From contig DIVX01000165.1 in assembly GCA_002422505.1 (NCBI GenBank), positions 8,849 to 32,557 of the forward strand: a stretch of 23,709 nucleotides of DNA, written 5' to 3'. The first letter of the stretch is position 1. Every line of letters begins with the position of its first letter. Of this stretch, positions 14,286 to 22,295 are shown piece after piece. The DNA comes from Desulfovibrio sp. UBA6121. Lineage in GTDB: Bacteria; Desulfobacterota; Desulfovibrionia; Desulfovibrionales; Desulfovibrionaceae. Under the pieces are notes generated by a model that worked only from the letters and a program-made list of their open reading frames with translations, was not told the DNA's origin and did not search any database. Both the position numbers and the translations under genes were made by a program.

Positions 14286-16090
14286 GCGCTCTCCTTGTCC
14301 GCCAGCTTCTGCGGCCAGGGCAGGCCCAGGCGCGCCGCAGTCTCCCGCAGGGGCAGGCCGTTTTCGTCCAGGCCCCGCACGCGGTAGTAGGCCGCGCGGG
14401 CGCGCAGAAAGTCCTGGCGCGGAATGGGCGGAACAGGCAGGTCCGGCGCGCCGCTGCCGGGCTCCAAAAAGAAGCGCGCGGGCAGGTCGTCGGCTGCGGC
14501 GGCAAAGCCGTTCTGCGCGTTCAGCAGCCGCTCCTGTAGGCAGATGCGCTCCCCGGCGCGCAGCAGGTCCGCTCCGGTGGCGGCCACTCCGGTAACGGCG
14601 CAGTAAGCCTTGGCGTACTCCTCCATACCGGCGGCCAGCAGCAGGTGGCCGCAAATGGTCAAGGAATCCGAAGCGGCGTGCAGATCCTCGGCCCCTTTGA
14701 TGCTGCGGGCCTTGCCGGAGAAGCTGAAACGGTCGGTGGCCACGGGCTTGCGCAGCACCTCGTGGCTCAGGGGATTTGCGTGCAGGTGGCTGCCGCCCTG
14801 GGTGCTCACCGCGCAGGCCAGGGCCAGGCCGTAGGCGCCGCGTGGGTCAAAGGGCGGCAGGTCCAGGCCTTTTACGGCCATGGCCAGCTCCGGGCGGCCC
14901 TGGGCGGCGGCGTAGGCGGCCGCGCCCTGGCCCAGCTCGCGGCCAAGCCGACCTTCCGGCCCGTTGCCCGTTGCCATGCCCAGCAGCAGGGCCAGCAGCC
15001 GGTCCGGGGCATAGTCTTCGCCCGTCAGCTCGCGGTGGCAGGCCAGGGCCGAGGCCGCGCTTACGGGGTCCAGCCCCAGGCAGGCGCAAAAATCGCCCGC
15101 GCGCATGGCCAGCTCCATCATGGAATTGCCGATGAGCGCCGTGAAATGGCTCATGGCCTCGTATTCCGGCAAGGGGCGGCCATCGGCGGAAAGCGCCTTG
15201 CAGGCCACGGGGCAGCCGGGGCAGCCCCGGCACACGGGGTGGTGGCGCTGGGCGTAGGCGTGGGCGTTCAGCCCCCCGGCGGCGGCGAAGTGCGTGTGCC
15301 GGAAATTGTCCGTGGGCATCATGCGCCGGGCGTCGATGAGGTCAAACAGGCTGCGCGTGCCGTGGCGGGAAAAACCATACTGGCCCATAAGCGCCGGGGA
15401 GGCGTTGACCAGGCGCAGGATGTCCTCGTCGGCCTCTGCCAGGGCGGCGGGCTCGGCCACGTTCACGCTGCCGCTGCCGCGAATGGCTAAGTACTTGAGC
15501 CGTTTGTGCCCGGCCACCAGCCCCAGCCCGCAGCGGGCCGCCATGTGGTAGGTGTCGACCATGATGCTGGCGAAGCGGCAGCCGTTTTCCGCTGCGGGTC
15601 CGGTGAGGGCGATGGAGCCCGTGTGCCTGTGCGCGCGCAGGCGGGTGAAGGCCTCCGGCGTGGGCAGGCCGCCCAGGGCCGAGGCGTCCGTCAGGCGCGT
15701 CTGGCCGTCGTCGATCTCGATGCCGCAGAGGTTTTGCGCCTGGCCGGTGATGACCAGGGCGTCGTACCCGGCGTGCTTGAGCTCCAGCCCCAGGCGGCCG
15801 CCAACGCTGGCATCGCCCACGGCTCCGGTGAGGGGCGACCGGCTGACCACATGGCAGCGGCTGGAGGCGGGGGCTTGCGTGCCGGTGAGCGGCCCAGCCG
15901 CAATGATCAGGGGCAGGTCCGGGTGGTCGCAGGGCAGGGTGGCGAAATCGCGCAGGAAATACGCGCCCAGGCCGCGCCCGCCAAGAAACTCCAGGCGGAC
16001 TTCCTGCGGCAGGGGAAAGCTTTCGCACGCGCCGGTGCCAAGGTCCACGCGCAGGCAGCGCCCTGTCCAGCCGAACACTTGCTCCGTCAT
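14282..16090 (-). CDS. Aldehyde ferredoxin oxidoreductase family protein
   Basis: A 602-residue tungsten/molybdenum-pterin enzyme of the AOR family, which oxidises aldehydes to acids and reduces ferredoxin. Full-length features are present: N-terminal GRCLRVDLGTG, pterin-binding GPLTGTQAPASSR and SPLTGAVGDASVGG, the [4Fe-4S] ligands C290, C293 and C297 in CPGCPVAC with C480 in SLTICG, and the terminal RAAYYRVRGLDENGLP. The start at 16090 is kept because the frame upstream has no start codon before an in-frame TAA at 16193-16195. Its ribosome-binding site AGGAG is 11 nt away, a little far. The stop overlaps the aldolase start by 4 nt. The upstream leader carries a 12-bp repeat array. The exact aldehyde is unknown; its partner aldolase suggests a sugar- or hydroxy-acid-derived one (inference). 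Confidence 0.92.
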   Translation of the reverse strand: MTEQVFGWTGRCLRVDLGTGACESFPLPQEVRLEFLGGRGLGAYFLRDFATLPCDHPDLPLIIAAGPLTGTQAPASSRCHVVSRSPLTGAVGDASVGGRLGLELKHAGYDALVITGQAQNLCGIEIDDGQTRLTDASALGGLPTPEAFTRLRAHRHTGSIALTGPAAENGCRFASIMVDTYHMAARCGLGLVAGHKRLKYLAIRGSGSVNVAEPAALAEADEDILRLVNASPALMGQYGFSRHGTRSLFDLIDARRMMPTDNFRHTHFAAAGGLNAHAYAQRHHPVCRGCPGCPVACKALSADGRPLPEYEAMSHFTALIGNSMMELAMRAGDFCACLGLDPVSAASALACHRELTGEDYAPDRLLALLLGMATGNGPEGRLGRELGQGAAAYAAAQGRPELAMAVKGLDLPPFDPRGAYGLALACAVSTQGGSHLHANPLSHEVLRKPVATDRFSFSGKARSIKGAEDLHAASDSLTICGHLLLAAGMEEYAKAYCAVTGVAATGADLLRAGERICLQERLLNAQNGFAAAADDLPARFFLEPGSGAPDLPVPPIPRQDFLRARAAYYRVRGLDENGLPLRETAARLGLPWPQKLADKESA

Positions 16091-16110
16091 CTGCTGTGCT
16101 GCTCCTGCTG

Positions 16111-16200
16111 CTTGCGCCGCTGCTTTCGTCGTTGCTGCTTGCGTCGTAGTTGCTTGCGCCGTTGCGTGCGCCGCTGCTTTCGCCGTTGCTTACGCCGTTG
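16111..16200. repeat. 12-bp tandem repeat array upstream of the oxidoreductase
   Basis: Seven variants of CTTGCGCCGCTG (16111, 16123, 16138, 16153, 16165, 16177, 16189) are tandem, with two 3-bp insertions (16135-16137, 16150-16152). On the minus strand one frame reads QRRK repeated and ends in a TGA that overlaps the oxidoreductase ATG as ATGA. The array is probably transcribed in the leader of that gene. Confidence 0.85.
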
Positions 16201-16211
16201 TCGCTTGCGGC

Positions 16212-16239
16212 TTGACCCCGTGGCCGAAAGAAGTATGCT
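16212..16239 (+). promoter_or_regulatory. Candidate promoter of the TPR-protein gene
   Basis: TTGACC (16212-16217) and TATGCT (16234-16239) are separated by 16 nt. Transcription would start near 16246, ~80 nt before the ATG at 16327. The -10 matches four of six consensus bases. Confidence 0.4.
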
Positions 16240-16326
16240 CTGCCGCCAGGAATCGCAAGGCCCCAGCGCACGCGCGCGCAACGCGGGCGGCCCGCCAAGG
16301 CCCTGCACAAAAAGGACACGCCGCAC

Positions 16327-16863
16327 ATGAAGGACAAAAAGGAAGAGATCGACGTTTCACGCCGCAGGCTGCTGTTTGGCTTTCTGGACCGTGCGCGCGG
16401 CGTTGAGGCCGCGCCCATGGCTGCCGCATCGCAGACGGCCCCGGTGCTGGCCCAGGCCAACGCCGCCTACGCCGCCGGAGATTTCGCCGCCGCCAGCGGC
16501 TTCTACAAGTCCTTTTTGCAGGACGAATCCGCCAATGCCGAGGCCCGCCAGCGCTACGGCGAGTGCCTGTACCGCCAGGGCCAGTTCATTCAGGCCAAGG
16601 TGGAGTTCGAACGCCTGCTGCAGAAAAATCGCAAGGACAACCGCGCCCTTGTGTTTCTTGGGCTGGTGCTGGCCCGGCTGGACCGCGTGCAGAAGGCGGC
16701 TGTGGTCTGGAAGCTGTTTTTCGATCCGCACAACGTGCCGCTCTCGCGCGAGCTGAACCTGCAGATCGCCTTTGTGGAGAGCGCGGCCGAGGGCGAATTG
16801 CCTGCCGCCGTGGCCGTGGCCGAGGCCGTGGAGCGCGTGCTGGACGCACGCAAAAGCGCCTAG
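16327..16863 (+). CDS. TPR-repeat protein with Tat-motif-like N-terminus
   Basis: A 178-residue tetratricopeptide-repeat protein. Residues ~36-150 contain about three helical TPR units (ANAAYAAGDFAAASGFYKSF, then RYGECLYRQGQFIQAKVEFERLL, then ALVFLGLVLARLDRVQKAAVVWK). The N-terminus has SRRRLLFGFLDR, similar to a twin-arginine motif, but the hydrophobic stretch that should follow is absent, so it is probably cytoplasmic. The start has AAAGGA (16311-16316) with a 10-nt spacer. It is divergent from the oxidoreductase gene. TPR proteins scaffold or chaperone partners; a link to oxidoreductase assembly is possible only by position. A good terminator follows. Confidence 0.8.
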   Translation: MKDKKEEIDVSRRRLLFGFLDRARGVEAAPMAAASQTAPVLAQANAAYAAGDFAAASGFYKSFLQDESANAEARQRYGECLYRQGQFIQAKVEFERLLQKNRKDNRALVFLGLVLARLDRVQKAAVVWKLFFDPHNVPLSRELNLQIAFVESAAEGELPAAVAVAEAVERVLDARKSA

Positions 16864-16949
16864 AGCCGTCGCGCCGGGCAGGGGAACCCCCTTGGCGGGC
16901 GGCTTGCCGCGCAACTTCAAGCGTTTTTTGGAAATGACCGTGTACAGGG

Positions 16950-16975
16950 CCAGCGGGGCGACTCGCTGGTTTTTT
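16950..16975 (+). terminator. Rho-independent terminator after the TPR gene
   Basis: CCAGCG (16950-16955) pairs with CGCTGG (16964-16969) around an 8-nt loop, followed by six T's (16970-16975). It lies ~87 nt after the TPR stop. Confidence 0.7.
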
Positions 16976-17255
16976 GTTTGCGCCGGGCCACAGCGCCCCG
17001 CCTGTGCCGACCTGGGCCTGGTCCTCACGCGGGGGCTGCCTTCCGGGTCGCTGCACCCCGGGGACGGATGCGGCCAGCGCTGAGCTCCGCCAGCTGTTCG
17101 CTGCGGCCCCAAGGCGGCAGGCTTCAGGCATCAAGCCAGCAGGAGGCAGGCTTCAGGGTGCAGGCGCATCGCCTTTCCAAGCATAAGAGCGCTCGCGCGC
17201 CTGCGACGTTTCGGCCAGAAATATCCACACGGCCAGGGCTTGCGGCCCGGCGGAA
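16976..17255. other. Gene-free stretch downstream of the TPR terminator
   Basis: No gene is supported in this 280-nt stretch, part of the 392-nt gap between the TPR gene and the convergent small-protein gene. A 13-bp direct repeat is listed separately. No terminator for the leftward gene was found. Confidence 0.45.
17116..17157. repeat. 13-bp direct repeat
   Basis: GGCAGGCTTCAGG occurs at 17116-17128 and again at 17145-17157, with 16 nt between the copies. No function is apparent. Confidence 0.6.
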
Positions 17256-17858
17256 CTAGTGGCTCTTCTTCGCCTTGGCGGTGGCTTTCTTCGCAGGCTG
17301 CCGGGCGGCTTTCTGCGCAACCTTTGCCCCTGCGGACTCTTTATCCTTTCCGGCCAGCACGGCCACCCGCGCGCGGATGTACCCGGCGGCGATGTCCGCC
17401 ATCTGCGCGCTGACGCCTTCCTCCCCATGGGCGCTGCGGCCAAAGGCGCACAGGTCCTCGCTCATCTGCCGCTCCATGCGCTCCGACTCCAGAAACATGA
17501 CGAAGATGAGCGCCAGGGCCGCGCCGTTTTCCTCGCTGGCGTCGCACAGCACGCGCAGTTGCTCCTCGCTGGCGGTCTCGAACAGGCGGTCGGCCAGCAT
17601 GCCCGCCCAGCGGCGGTAGAGCGAGGGCATCAGCGGGGGCACCATGGCCGAGAGCGTCTCTGCGGCGGCCAGGTCGGGCGCGGCCTGGGTCAGGGCCAGA
17701 TAGTCGCGCAGGGCCTCGGCGCGGCGCTGCTCGTCCTGGGAAACGCGGGCCAGAATGACGCCCGCCATGTGCGTGCGCATGGCCTTCTTGAGTTCGGCGT
17801 CGCGCACGAGGCTTTCAGGTGCGGCCGGGGCCGGGACGGGTGCTTTGGCGGTGGACAT
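17256..17858 (-). CDS. Hypothetical alpha-helical protein with lysine/alanine-rich tail
   Basis: A 200-residue protein that I do not recognise. A short Ala/Pro N-terminus is followed by a mostly alpha-helical region (~17-165) rich in Ala, Glu and Met, for example DEQRRAEALRDYLALTQAAP and SEEQLRVLCDASEENGAA. There is no signal peptide or membrane helix. The last ~30 residues are basic and low in complexity (KVAQKAARQPAKKATAKAKK), like histone-H1-type or nucleoid-associated tails, so nucleic-acid binding is possible. The start at 17858 has AAGGAG (17867-17872) at good spacing. It is divergent from the DUF401 permease and convergent with the TPR gene. Codon use looks like that of its neighbours. 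Confidence 0.8.
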   Translation of the reverse strand: MSTAKAPVPAPAAPESLVRDAELKKAMRTHMAGVILARVSQDEQRRAEALRDYLALTQAAPDLAAAETLSAMVPPLMPSLYRRWAGMLADRLFETASEEQLRVLCDASEENGAALALIFVMFLESERMERQMSEDLCAFGRSAHGEEGVSAQMADIAAGYIRARVAVLAGKDKESAGAKVAQKAARQPAKKATAKAKKSH

Positions 17859-18092
17859 GCGTGCTTCTCCTTGGCGCTGAAGTCTGCGTGAAAATCCGCT
17901 TGCGCCGCTCTGCCGTGGGGGCTTGCGACGGAATTTTGCAGCGATGCCGGGCCGCGACGCCCTGTGGCGCTCGGGCTGGCAAGAGCCTGCGCCGGGACTT
18001 CCCGTCCGCGCGCAAAGGGAGTATCACCGCGTTTCGCCGCTGGCAATGCGCCTTCCGCGCATGCGCACGCGCGGCCAAGCAGGAGCCCCCCC

Positions 18093-19403
18093 ATGTTTGA
18101 AACTTCTGTGCTTCTTACCCAGCTTATGCCTCTGGGCAAGGTGCTGCTGGCCTTCGGCATCATGCTGGGCGGTCTGCGCCTGCGCCAGCCTTTGTGGCTT
18201 TCCGTGCTTCTGGGCGGATTGGTGCTGGCCCTTTCCTTCCACCTGCCGCTGGCGCAGTGGGCCAAGGTGGTGGCCTTTTCCATGTTCCAGCGCGAAACCG
18301 TCTTCCTCGTGCTCATCATGGCGCTTATTTTATTTCTTTCCGAGGTGCTGGAAAAAAGCGGCCAGACCAAGAGGCTGATGCACGCGGCCACTGGTTTTCT
18401 TTCTGATCCCAAGCTCCGCCTGGCCTTTTTCCCCGCGCTGGTGGGCTTTTTGCCCATGCCCGGCGGGGCGGTGTTTTCCGCGCCCCTGGTGCGCGACATG
18501 GCCGACGACCTGGGCCTGGCCCGGCGCGACACGGCCCTGGTGAACTACTGGTTCCGTCACCTGTGGGAACTGTGCTGGCCGCTGTATCCGGGCATCATCC
18601 TCACCTCGTCCCTGGCCGGGGTGCCCCTGGCGCGGCTCATCGCCTACACCTGCCCGTGCATCCTGCTGTGCGTGGTGCTGGGCTGGCGCTTCATCATGCG
18701 CCCGGCCGTGGCCCATTTGCAGGGCGAAAAGCCCGGCCAGCGGCAGGAGCGCAACGTGGCCGCCGCCCTGTGGCAGGGGCTGCCCATGCTCATCGCCATT
18801 TGCTGCGGCCTGGGCTTCGAGGTGGGCATGACCTTTTTCGCGCCGGAGCTGCCCTTTGAACTGGGCATCATGGCCGCGCTGCTCTTGGCCATCATCTGCT
18901 CGTTGATTCAGAACCGTGTGGGGCCTGGCTTCGTCCTCGGCGTGCTGACCGACCGCGAGCTGTACCGCCTGGTGGCGCTGGTGGTTTCCGTGCTGGTGTT
19001 CAAGGATGTGCTCCAGGCCTCCGGCGCGGTGGAGCAGCTTTCCCGCGTGGCGGCGGGGCCGGGCGCGCTCTTCGCCCTCACGCTTTGCCTGCCGCTTCTG
19101 GTGGGGCTCATCTCCGGCATCACCGTGGCCTTTGTGGGCGCAACGTTTCCCATCATTCTTGGCGTTCTGCACAACGTAAGCGCCACCACGGGCGTGGATA
19201 TTCCGCTCATGCCCTACTTGGCCCTGGGGCTTTTCGCCGGGTTCACCGGGGTCATGGTCTCGCCCCTGCATGTGTGCTTCATCCTGTCCTGCGAGTTCTT
19301 CGGCGCGGACCTCGGCTCCACGTGGCGCAGGCTGCTGCTGCCCTGCGGACTGCTGCTGGCCTGCGGCGTGGGCTGGTTCTTCGTGCTTACGCGCCTGCTG
19401 TAA
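18093..19403 (+). CDS. DUF401-family integral membrane permease
   Basis: A 436-residue membrane protein with about ten to twelve hydrophobic helices, matching the DUF401 family of predicted permeases, which resembles ion-transporter-superfamily carriers. Visible landmarks are FFPALVGFLPMPGGAVFSAP, the charged segment VNYWFRHLWELCWPLYPGI, GLISGITVAFVGATFPI and GLFAGFTGVMVSPLHVCF. The open frame starts at 17964, but the ATG at 18093 has AGGAG (18081-18085) at 7-nt spacing and begins right before the first helix. The substrate is unknown; organic anions are a reasonable guess from fold relatives only. It is closed by a strong bidirectional terminator. Confidence 0.88.
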   Translation: MFETSVLLTQLMPLGKVLLAFGIMLGGLRLRQPLWLSVLLGGLVLALSFHLPLAQWAKVVAFSMFQRETVFLVLIMALILFLSEVLEKSGQTKRLMHAATGFLSDPKLRLAFFPALVGFLPMPGGAVFSAPLVRDMADDLGLARRDTALVNYWFRHLWELCWPLYPGIILTSSLAGVPLARLIAYTCPCILLCVVLGWRFIMRPAVAHLQGEKPGQRQERNVAAALWQGLPMLIAICCGLGFEVGMTFFAPELPFELGIMAALLLAIICSLIQNRVGPGFVLGVLTDRELYRLVALVVSVLVFKDVLQASGAVEQLSRVAAGPGALFALTLCLPLLVGLISGITVAFVGATFPIILGVLHNVSATTGVDIPLMPYLALGLFAGFTGVMVSPLHVCFILSCEFFGADLGSTWRRLLLPCGLLLACGVGWFFVLTRLL

Positions 19404-19440
19404 CGGGCGCGCTGCGCCCCTTTCCTCGCGGCAAAAAAGG

Positions 19441-19477
19441 CGGCGCTCCGGGTTAGGCTATCCGGGGCGCCGTTTTT
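19441..19477 (+). terminator. Strong terminator after the DUF401 gene, possibly bidirectional
   Basis: CGGCGCTCCGG (19441-19451) pairs with CCGGGGCGCCG (19462-19472), eleven pairs including one T-G wobble, around a 10-nt loop, then TTTTT (19473-19477). An A6 run before the stem (19433-19438) provides a U-run on the other strand. A smaller GGGCGC/GCGCCC hairpin (19405-19419) directly follows the stop. Confidence 0.85.
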
Positions 19478-19694
19478 GCGTGTGCCGTTGGGAGATGCTG
19501 CTCGAAATCAGGGTGGGGGACTGGGCCGACGACGGCGTTTGCCGACCCTCCCTGTTGCCGGGGGAAGGGGCGAAACGCCGCCGTGGCGGCCCTGAGCTGG
19601 CGAGGGGGTCTCGCTGGAGCTTCAGCGCCGCCATAGCACGCCTGCGCGGTTACGGCAAGAAAATACGCAGGGGGATGTACCGCTTTCGCCTGGG

Positions 19695-20621
19695 CTACAG
19701 GCTGGCCAGCAGCCAGTGCCACAGCGGCAGGGTAAGGAAGGACAGCGGGGTGCCCACGCTGACGAGCAGCGAGGCCAGTTGCGGGTCCAGGCCGTTATCC
19801 GTGGCCAGGATGCCGCCAAGGACCATGGGCGGCATGGCGGCCTCGAAGACCGTAACCTGGGCCACCGGGCCAAGGTTGCCAAAGCCCAGAACCGCCACCC
19901 CGAGCATGAGCAGGGGCGCGAGTGCCAGCTTGAAGCCCAGGCCCAGGGCCAGCGGCCTGCCGGAGCCCTGGGGCGGGCGCAGCGTCAGCCCCAGCCCCAC
20001 GGAGAAGAGCGAGAGCGGCACCAGCGTCATGCCGATGTGTTGCAGGCCCGCCAGCAGCCATTGCGGCAGGGGGGCCGGGCGCAGGGCCAGGCCCAGCACC
20101 AGCGCCTGGAAGGGCGGAAAGATGGCTACTTGACGCAGGGCCTGCGCCACGCGCCGCGTGGGTCCGGCCTCCGTGCGCTTGAGGGGGGAAAGGTGCGCGG
20201 CCAGCAGCACGCCGGGCAGGGCCAGAACAAGCGAGGTACCGGGGCTGTCGCACAAGAAGGCCACGTAGACCAGCTCGCGTCCGTAGAAGGCCTCAATCAT
20301 CGGCAGGCCGATGAAGATGACGTTGCTCAAGCCTGCGGTGAGCAGCAGACAGCCGAAGGTCTCGCGCGAGAAGCCGAAGAAGCGCCGCGCCAGGGAGAAG
20401 AAGGCGAAGCCCCCGGCGAAGATCACCCAGGCCATGCTGGCGGGCAGCAGCATTTCGGCGGAGATGGGCATGCTGCGCGCCGCCAGGAAGCACACCGCCG
20501 GGGCGGAAAGTTGAATGACCACGCCGGAGATGGTGCGGTCCGCGCCCTGGGGCAGGCGGCCCAGGCGGCGCAGCGCCACGCCCAGCAGCAGGCAGGCCAC
20601 GGCCACGAAGAGGCTGTCCAT
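19695..20621 (-). CDS. AEC (auxin efflux carrier)-family transporter
   Basis: A 308-residue inner-membrane protein with about ten helices and the AEC two-bundle layout. The first helix is MDSLFVAVACLLLGVALRRL. The family signature in the first bundle is LLTAGLSNVIFIGLPMIEAF and in the second AMPPMVLGGILATDNGLD. Family members export or import small carboxylates such as malate. The start codon directly abuts the stop of the PhzF-like gene (TAG then ATG, no gap), with AGG in the preceding codons, so translation is coupled. This pairing suggests the transporter moves a product or substrate of that enzyme, but this is inference. Confidence 0.93.
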   Translation of the reverse strand: MDSLFVAVACLLLGVALRRLGRLPQGADRTISGVVIQLSAPAVCFLAARSMPISAEMLLPASMAWVIFAGGFAFFSLARRFFGFSRETFGCLLLTAGLSNVIFIGLPMIEAFYGRELVYVAFLCDSPGTSLVLALPGVLLAAHLSPLKRTEAGPTRRVAQALRQVAIFPPFQALVLGLALRPAPLPQWLLAGLQHIGMTLVPLSLFSVGLGLTLRPPQGSGRPLALGLGFKLALAPLLMLGVAVLGFGNLGPVAQVTVFEAAMPPMVLGGILATDNGLDPQLASLLVSVGTPLSFLTLPLWHWLLASL

Positions 20622-21449
20622 CTACCTGTTGGCCTTGGTGTTGTTCAAGAAGATTTCCCCGCGCAGGTACAGCGCCGCCCGGCCTGCAATGCGCACCCTG
20701 CTTCCCGCCAGTTCGCACAACAGCCGCCCGCCGCGTTTGGACGCCTGGAAGGCGCGGAGCTTCGTCTTGCCCAGGCGCGCGGCCCAGTAGGGCATCAGCA
20801 GGCACTGGGCCGAGCCGGTCACGGGGTCTTCCGGCAGGCCCACTTCCGGGCAGAACACGCGCGACACGAAGTCGAACTCGCCGCCGGGCCTGCCCGGCGC
20901 GCTGGCGATGTTGCACACGTAAGGCAGCTGGTGGAAGGCCGTGGGATCGGGCTTCAGGCCGCGCACCACGTCCTCGTCCTCAAAGATGCAGAGCAGGTCG
21001 CGCTGGGCGTAGGCCTCCAGCGGGCGCACCCCGAAGGCCCGGCACATGGCCTCGGTGACGGGCACCGGCAGGGGCGGCCAGGCGGGGAAGTCCAGCACCA
21101 GCAGGTCGCCGTCTCTGTCCACGTGCAGCTCGCCGCTCTGGGATTCGAACCGTATGCGTTGGCCCTGGAAGCCCAGCTGGTTGAAAATGACCCAGGCCGT
21201 GGCCAGGGTGGCGTGGCCGCACAGGTCGATTTCAAAGGTGGGGGTGAACCAGCGCAGGTGGAAGCCGCCGCCGCGTTCCTGCTGCAGGGGCACAAAAAAC
21301 GCCGTCTCAGAGAGGTTGTTCTCCTCGGCCACGGCCAGCAGGGTTTCGTCTGGCAGCCAGGCTTCAAGGGGCACCACGGCAGCCGGATTGCCCGTGAACA
21401 CGCCCTCTGCAAAGGCGTCCACCTGGTAGAGGGTCAGCGCGCGCGTCAT
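20622..21449 (-). CDS. PhzF-family isomerase/epimerase-like protein
   Basis: A 275-residue protein of the PhzF/diaminopimelate-epimerase fold. The motifs are complete: QVDAFAEGVFTGNPAAVV near the N-terminus, ENNLSETAFF with the catalytic Glu (E48), DLCGHATLATAW, and PEDPVTGSAQ (~206-215). PhzF of phenazine synthesis isomerises a dihydroxyanthranilate, but no phenazine gene is present, so this is one of the many family members of unknown substrate. The ATG at 21449 has an excellent AGGAGG (21457-21462). It is followed without gap by the AEC transporter gene. No convincing promoter was found in the 171 nt upstream. Confidence 0.92.
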   Translation of the reverse strand: MTRALTLYQVDAFAEGVFTGNPAAVVPLEAWLPDETLLAVAEENNLSETAFFVPLQQERGGGFHLRWFTPTFEIDLCGHATLATAWVIFNQLGFQGQRIRFESQSGELHVDRDGDLLVLDFPAWPPLPVPVTEAMCRAFGVRPLEAYAQRDLLCIFEDEDVVRGLKPDPTAFHQLPYVCNIASAPGRPGGEFDFVSRVFCPEVGLPEDPVTGSAQCLLMPYWAARLGKTKLRAFQASKRGGRLLCELAGSRVRIAGRAALYLRGEIFLNNTKANR

Positions 21450-21620
21450 GATCTTTCCTCCTGCTTGCGGCTGTGCTTGCGGCCCCGGAGTATTCGCCCA
21501 AAGGCAGCGCAAGGCAAGGGCCGGCTGCGGGCCTGGGAAATTTTACGGGTATGGAGGCCTGCTGCGGGTGCGCCTATGCATCCGCCTTGCCGCCAAGCCG
21601 CAGGCGCTTTCCGCCGCGCC

Positions 21621-22295
21621 TTAGGCTTGAAGGGTGAACTGCACCAGCAGCGGGCAATCCGCGCCGCGCTTCAGCATCTTGCCTGTGGCCGCATCGCCGA
21701 AGTCCATGGGCCGCCATTCGCGGCAGGCCGTCACGAAAAGGCCCAGCGCGGCGCAGGCGTTCAGATAGTCGCAGAAGCCGTGGGCGAAGGTCGGCATGTG
21801 TACCGTTTCTTGGCCCAGGCGAAAGTGCGCGGCCACCCCGCCCAATGAGACGTACGGGTGGATTTCGATGATTTCGATGCGGCCCGAAGGGGCCAGCAGG
21901 CGCTTGGCTTCGGCCAGGGGCGGGACCAGCTCGCTCATGTGCTCCAGTGTCAGGCAAAAGAGGGCGCAGTCGAATGAACCCGCGTCCAGGGGCAACGGCT
22001 GGGCCATGTCGTGTTGGAAAAGCCGCAAGGACGGGCCGCGCTGCCGTGCCTGGGCCAGCATGCCGGACGAGAGGTCGCACCCGGCAGCCTGCGTTGCGCC
22101 CAGAGCCTTGGCCGCCAGCAGGTTGCGGCCCGTGCCGCAGCCGAACTCGAAGACGCTCTTGCCGCGCAGGGCAGGGCCCAGCCGTTCCACAACCAGGCTT
22201 GCGCCGCGGACCATGGGGTTGTCGTAGGCGTCATAACTGGGCGACCATCTGTCGTAGGCCTCAGCTATGGGCAGAAAAACGGATTTCTCCTGCAT
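21621..22295 (-). CDS. Class I SAM-dependent methyltransferase
   Basis: A 224-residue Rossmann-fold methyltransferase of the UbiE/UbiG-like group. It has motif I VFEFGCGTGRNLLAAKAL (~49-66), an acidic motif GCDLSSGML and a post-motif segment SFDCALFCLTLEHM. The ATG at 22295 is chosen for its G-rich upstream site and the family-like start EKSVFLPIAEAYDRWSPSYD; the frame extends 18 codons further without supporting features. The substrate is unknown. Because this bacterium makes menaquinone, a quinone methylase could be suspected, but the sequence is not a clear MenG/UbiE and it lies ~15 kb from the mqn genes. A promoter is predicted ~230 nt upstream. Confidence 0.9.
   Translation of the reverse strand: MQEKSVFLPIAEAYDRWSPSYDAYDNPMVRGASLVVERLGPALRGKSVFEFGCGTGRNLLAAKALGATQAAGCDLSSGMLAQARQRGPSLRLFQHDMAQPLPLDAGSFDCALFCLTLEHMSELVPPLAEAKRLLAPSGRIEIIEIHPYVSLGGVAAHFRLGQETVHMPTFAHGFCDYLNACAALGLFVTACREWRPMDFGDAATGKMLKRGADCPLLVQFTLQA

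Noticed and set aside
16087..16326. A 79-codon minus-strand frame ending in QRRK repeats
   Set aside because: Its only start is a GTG without a ribosome-binding site, directly abutting the divergent TPR start, so it is not listed as a gene; the repeat itself is reported as a repeat and a finding.
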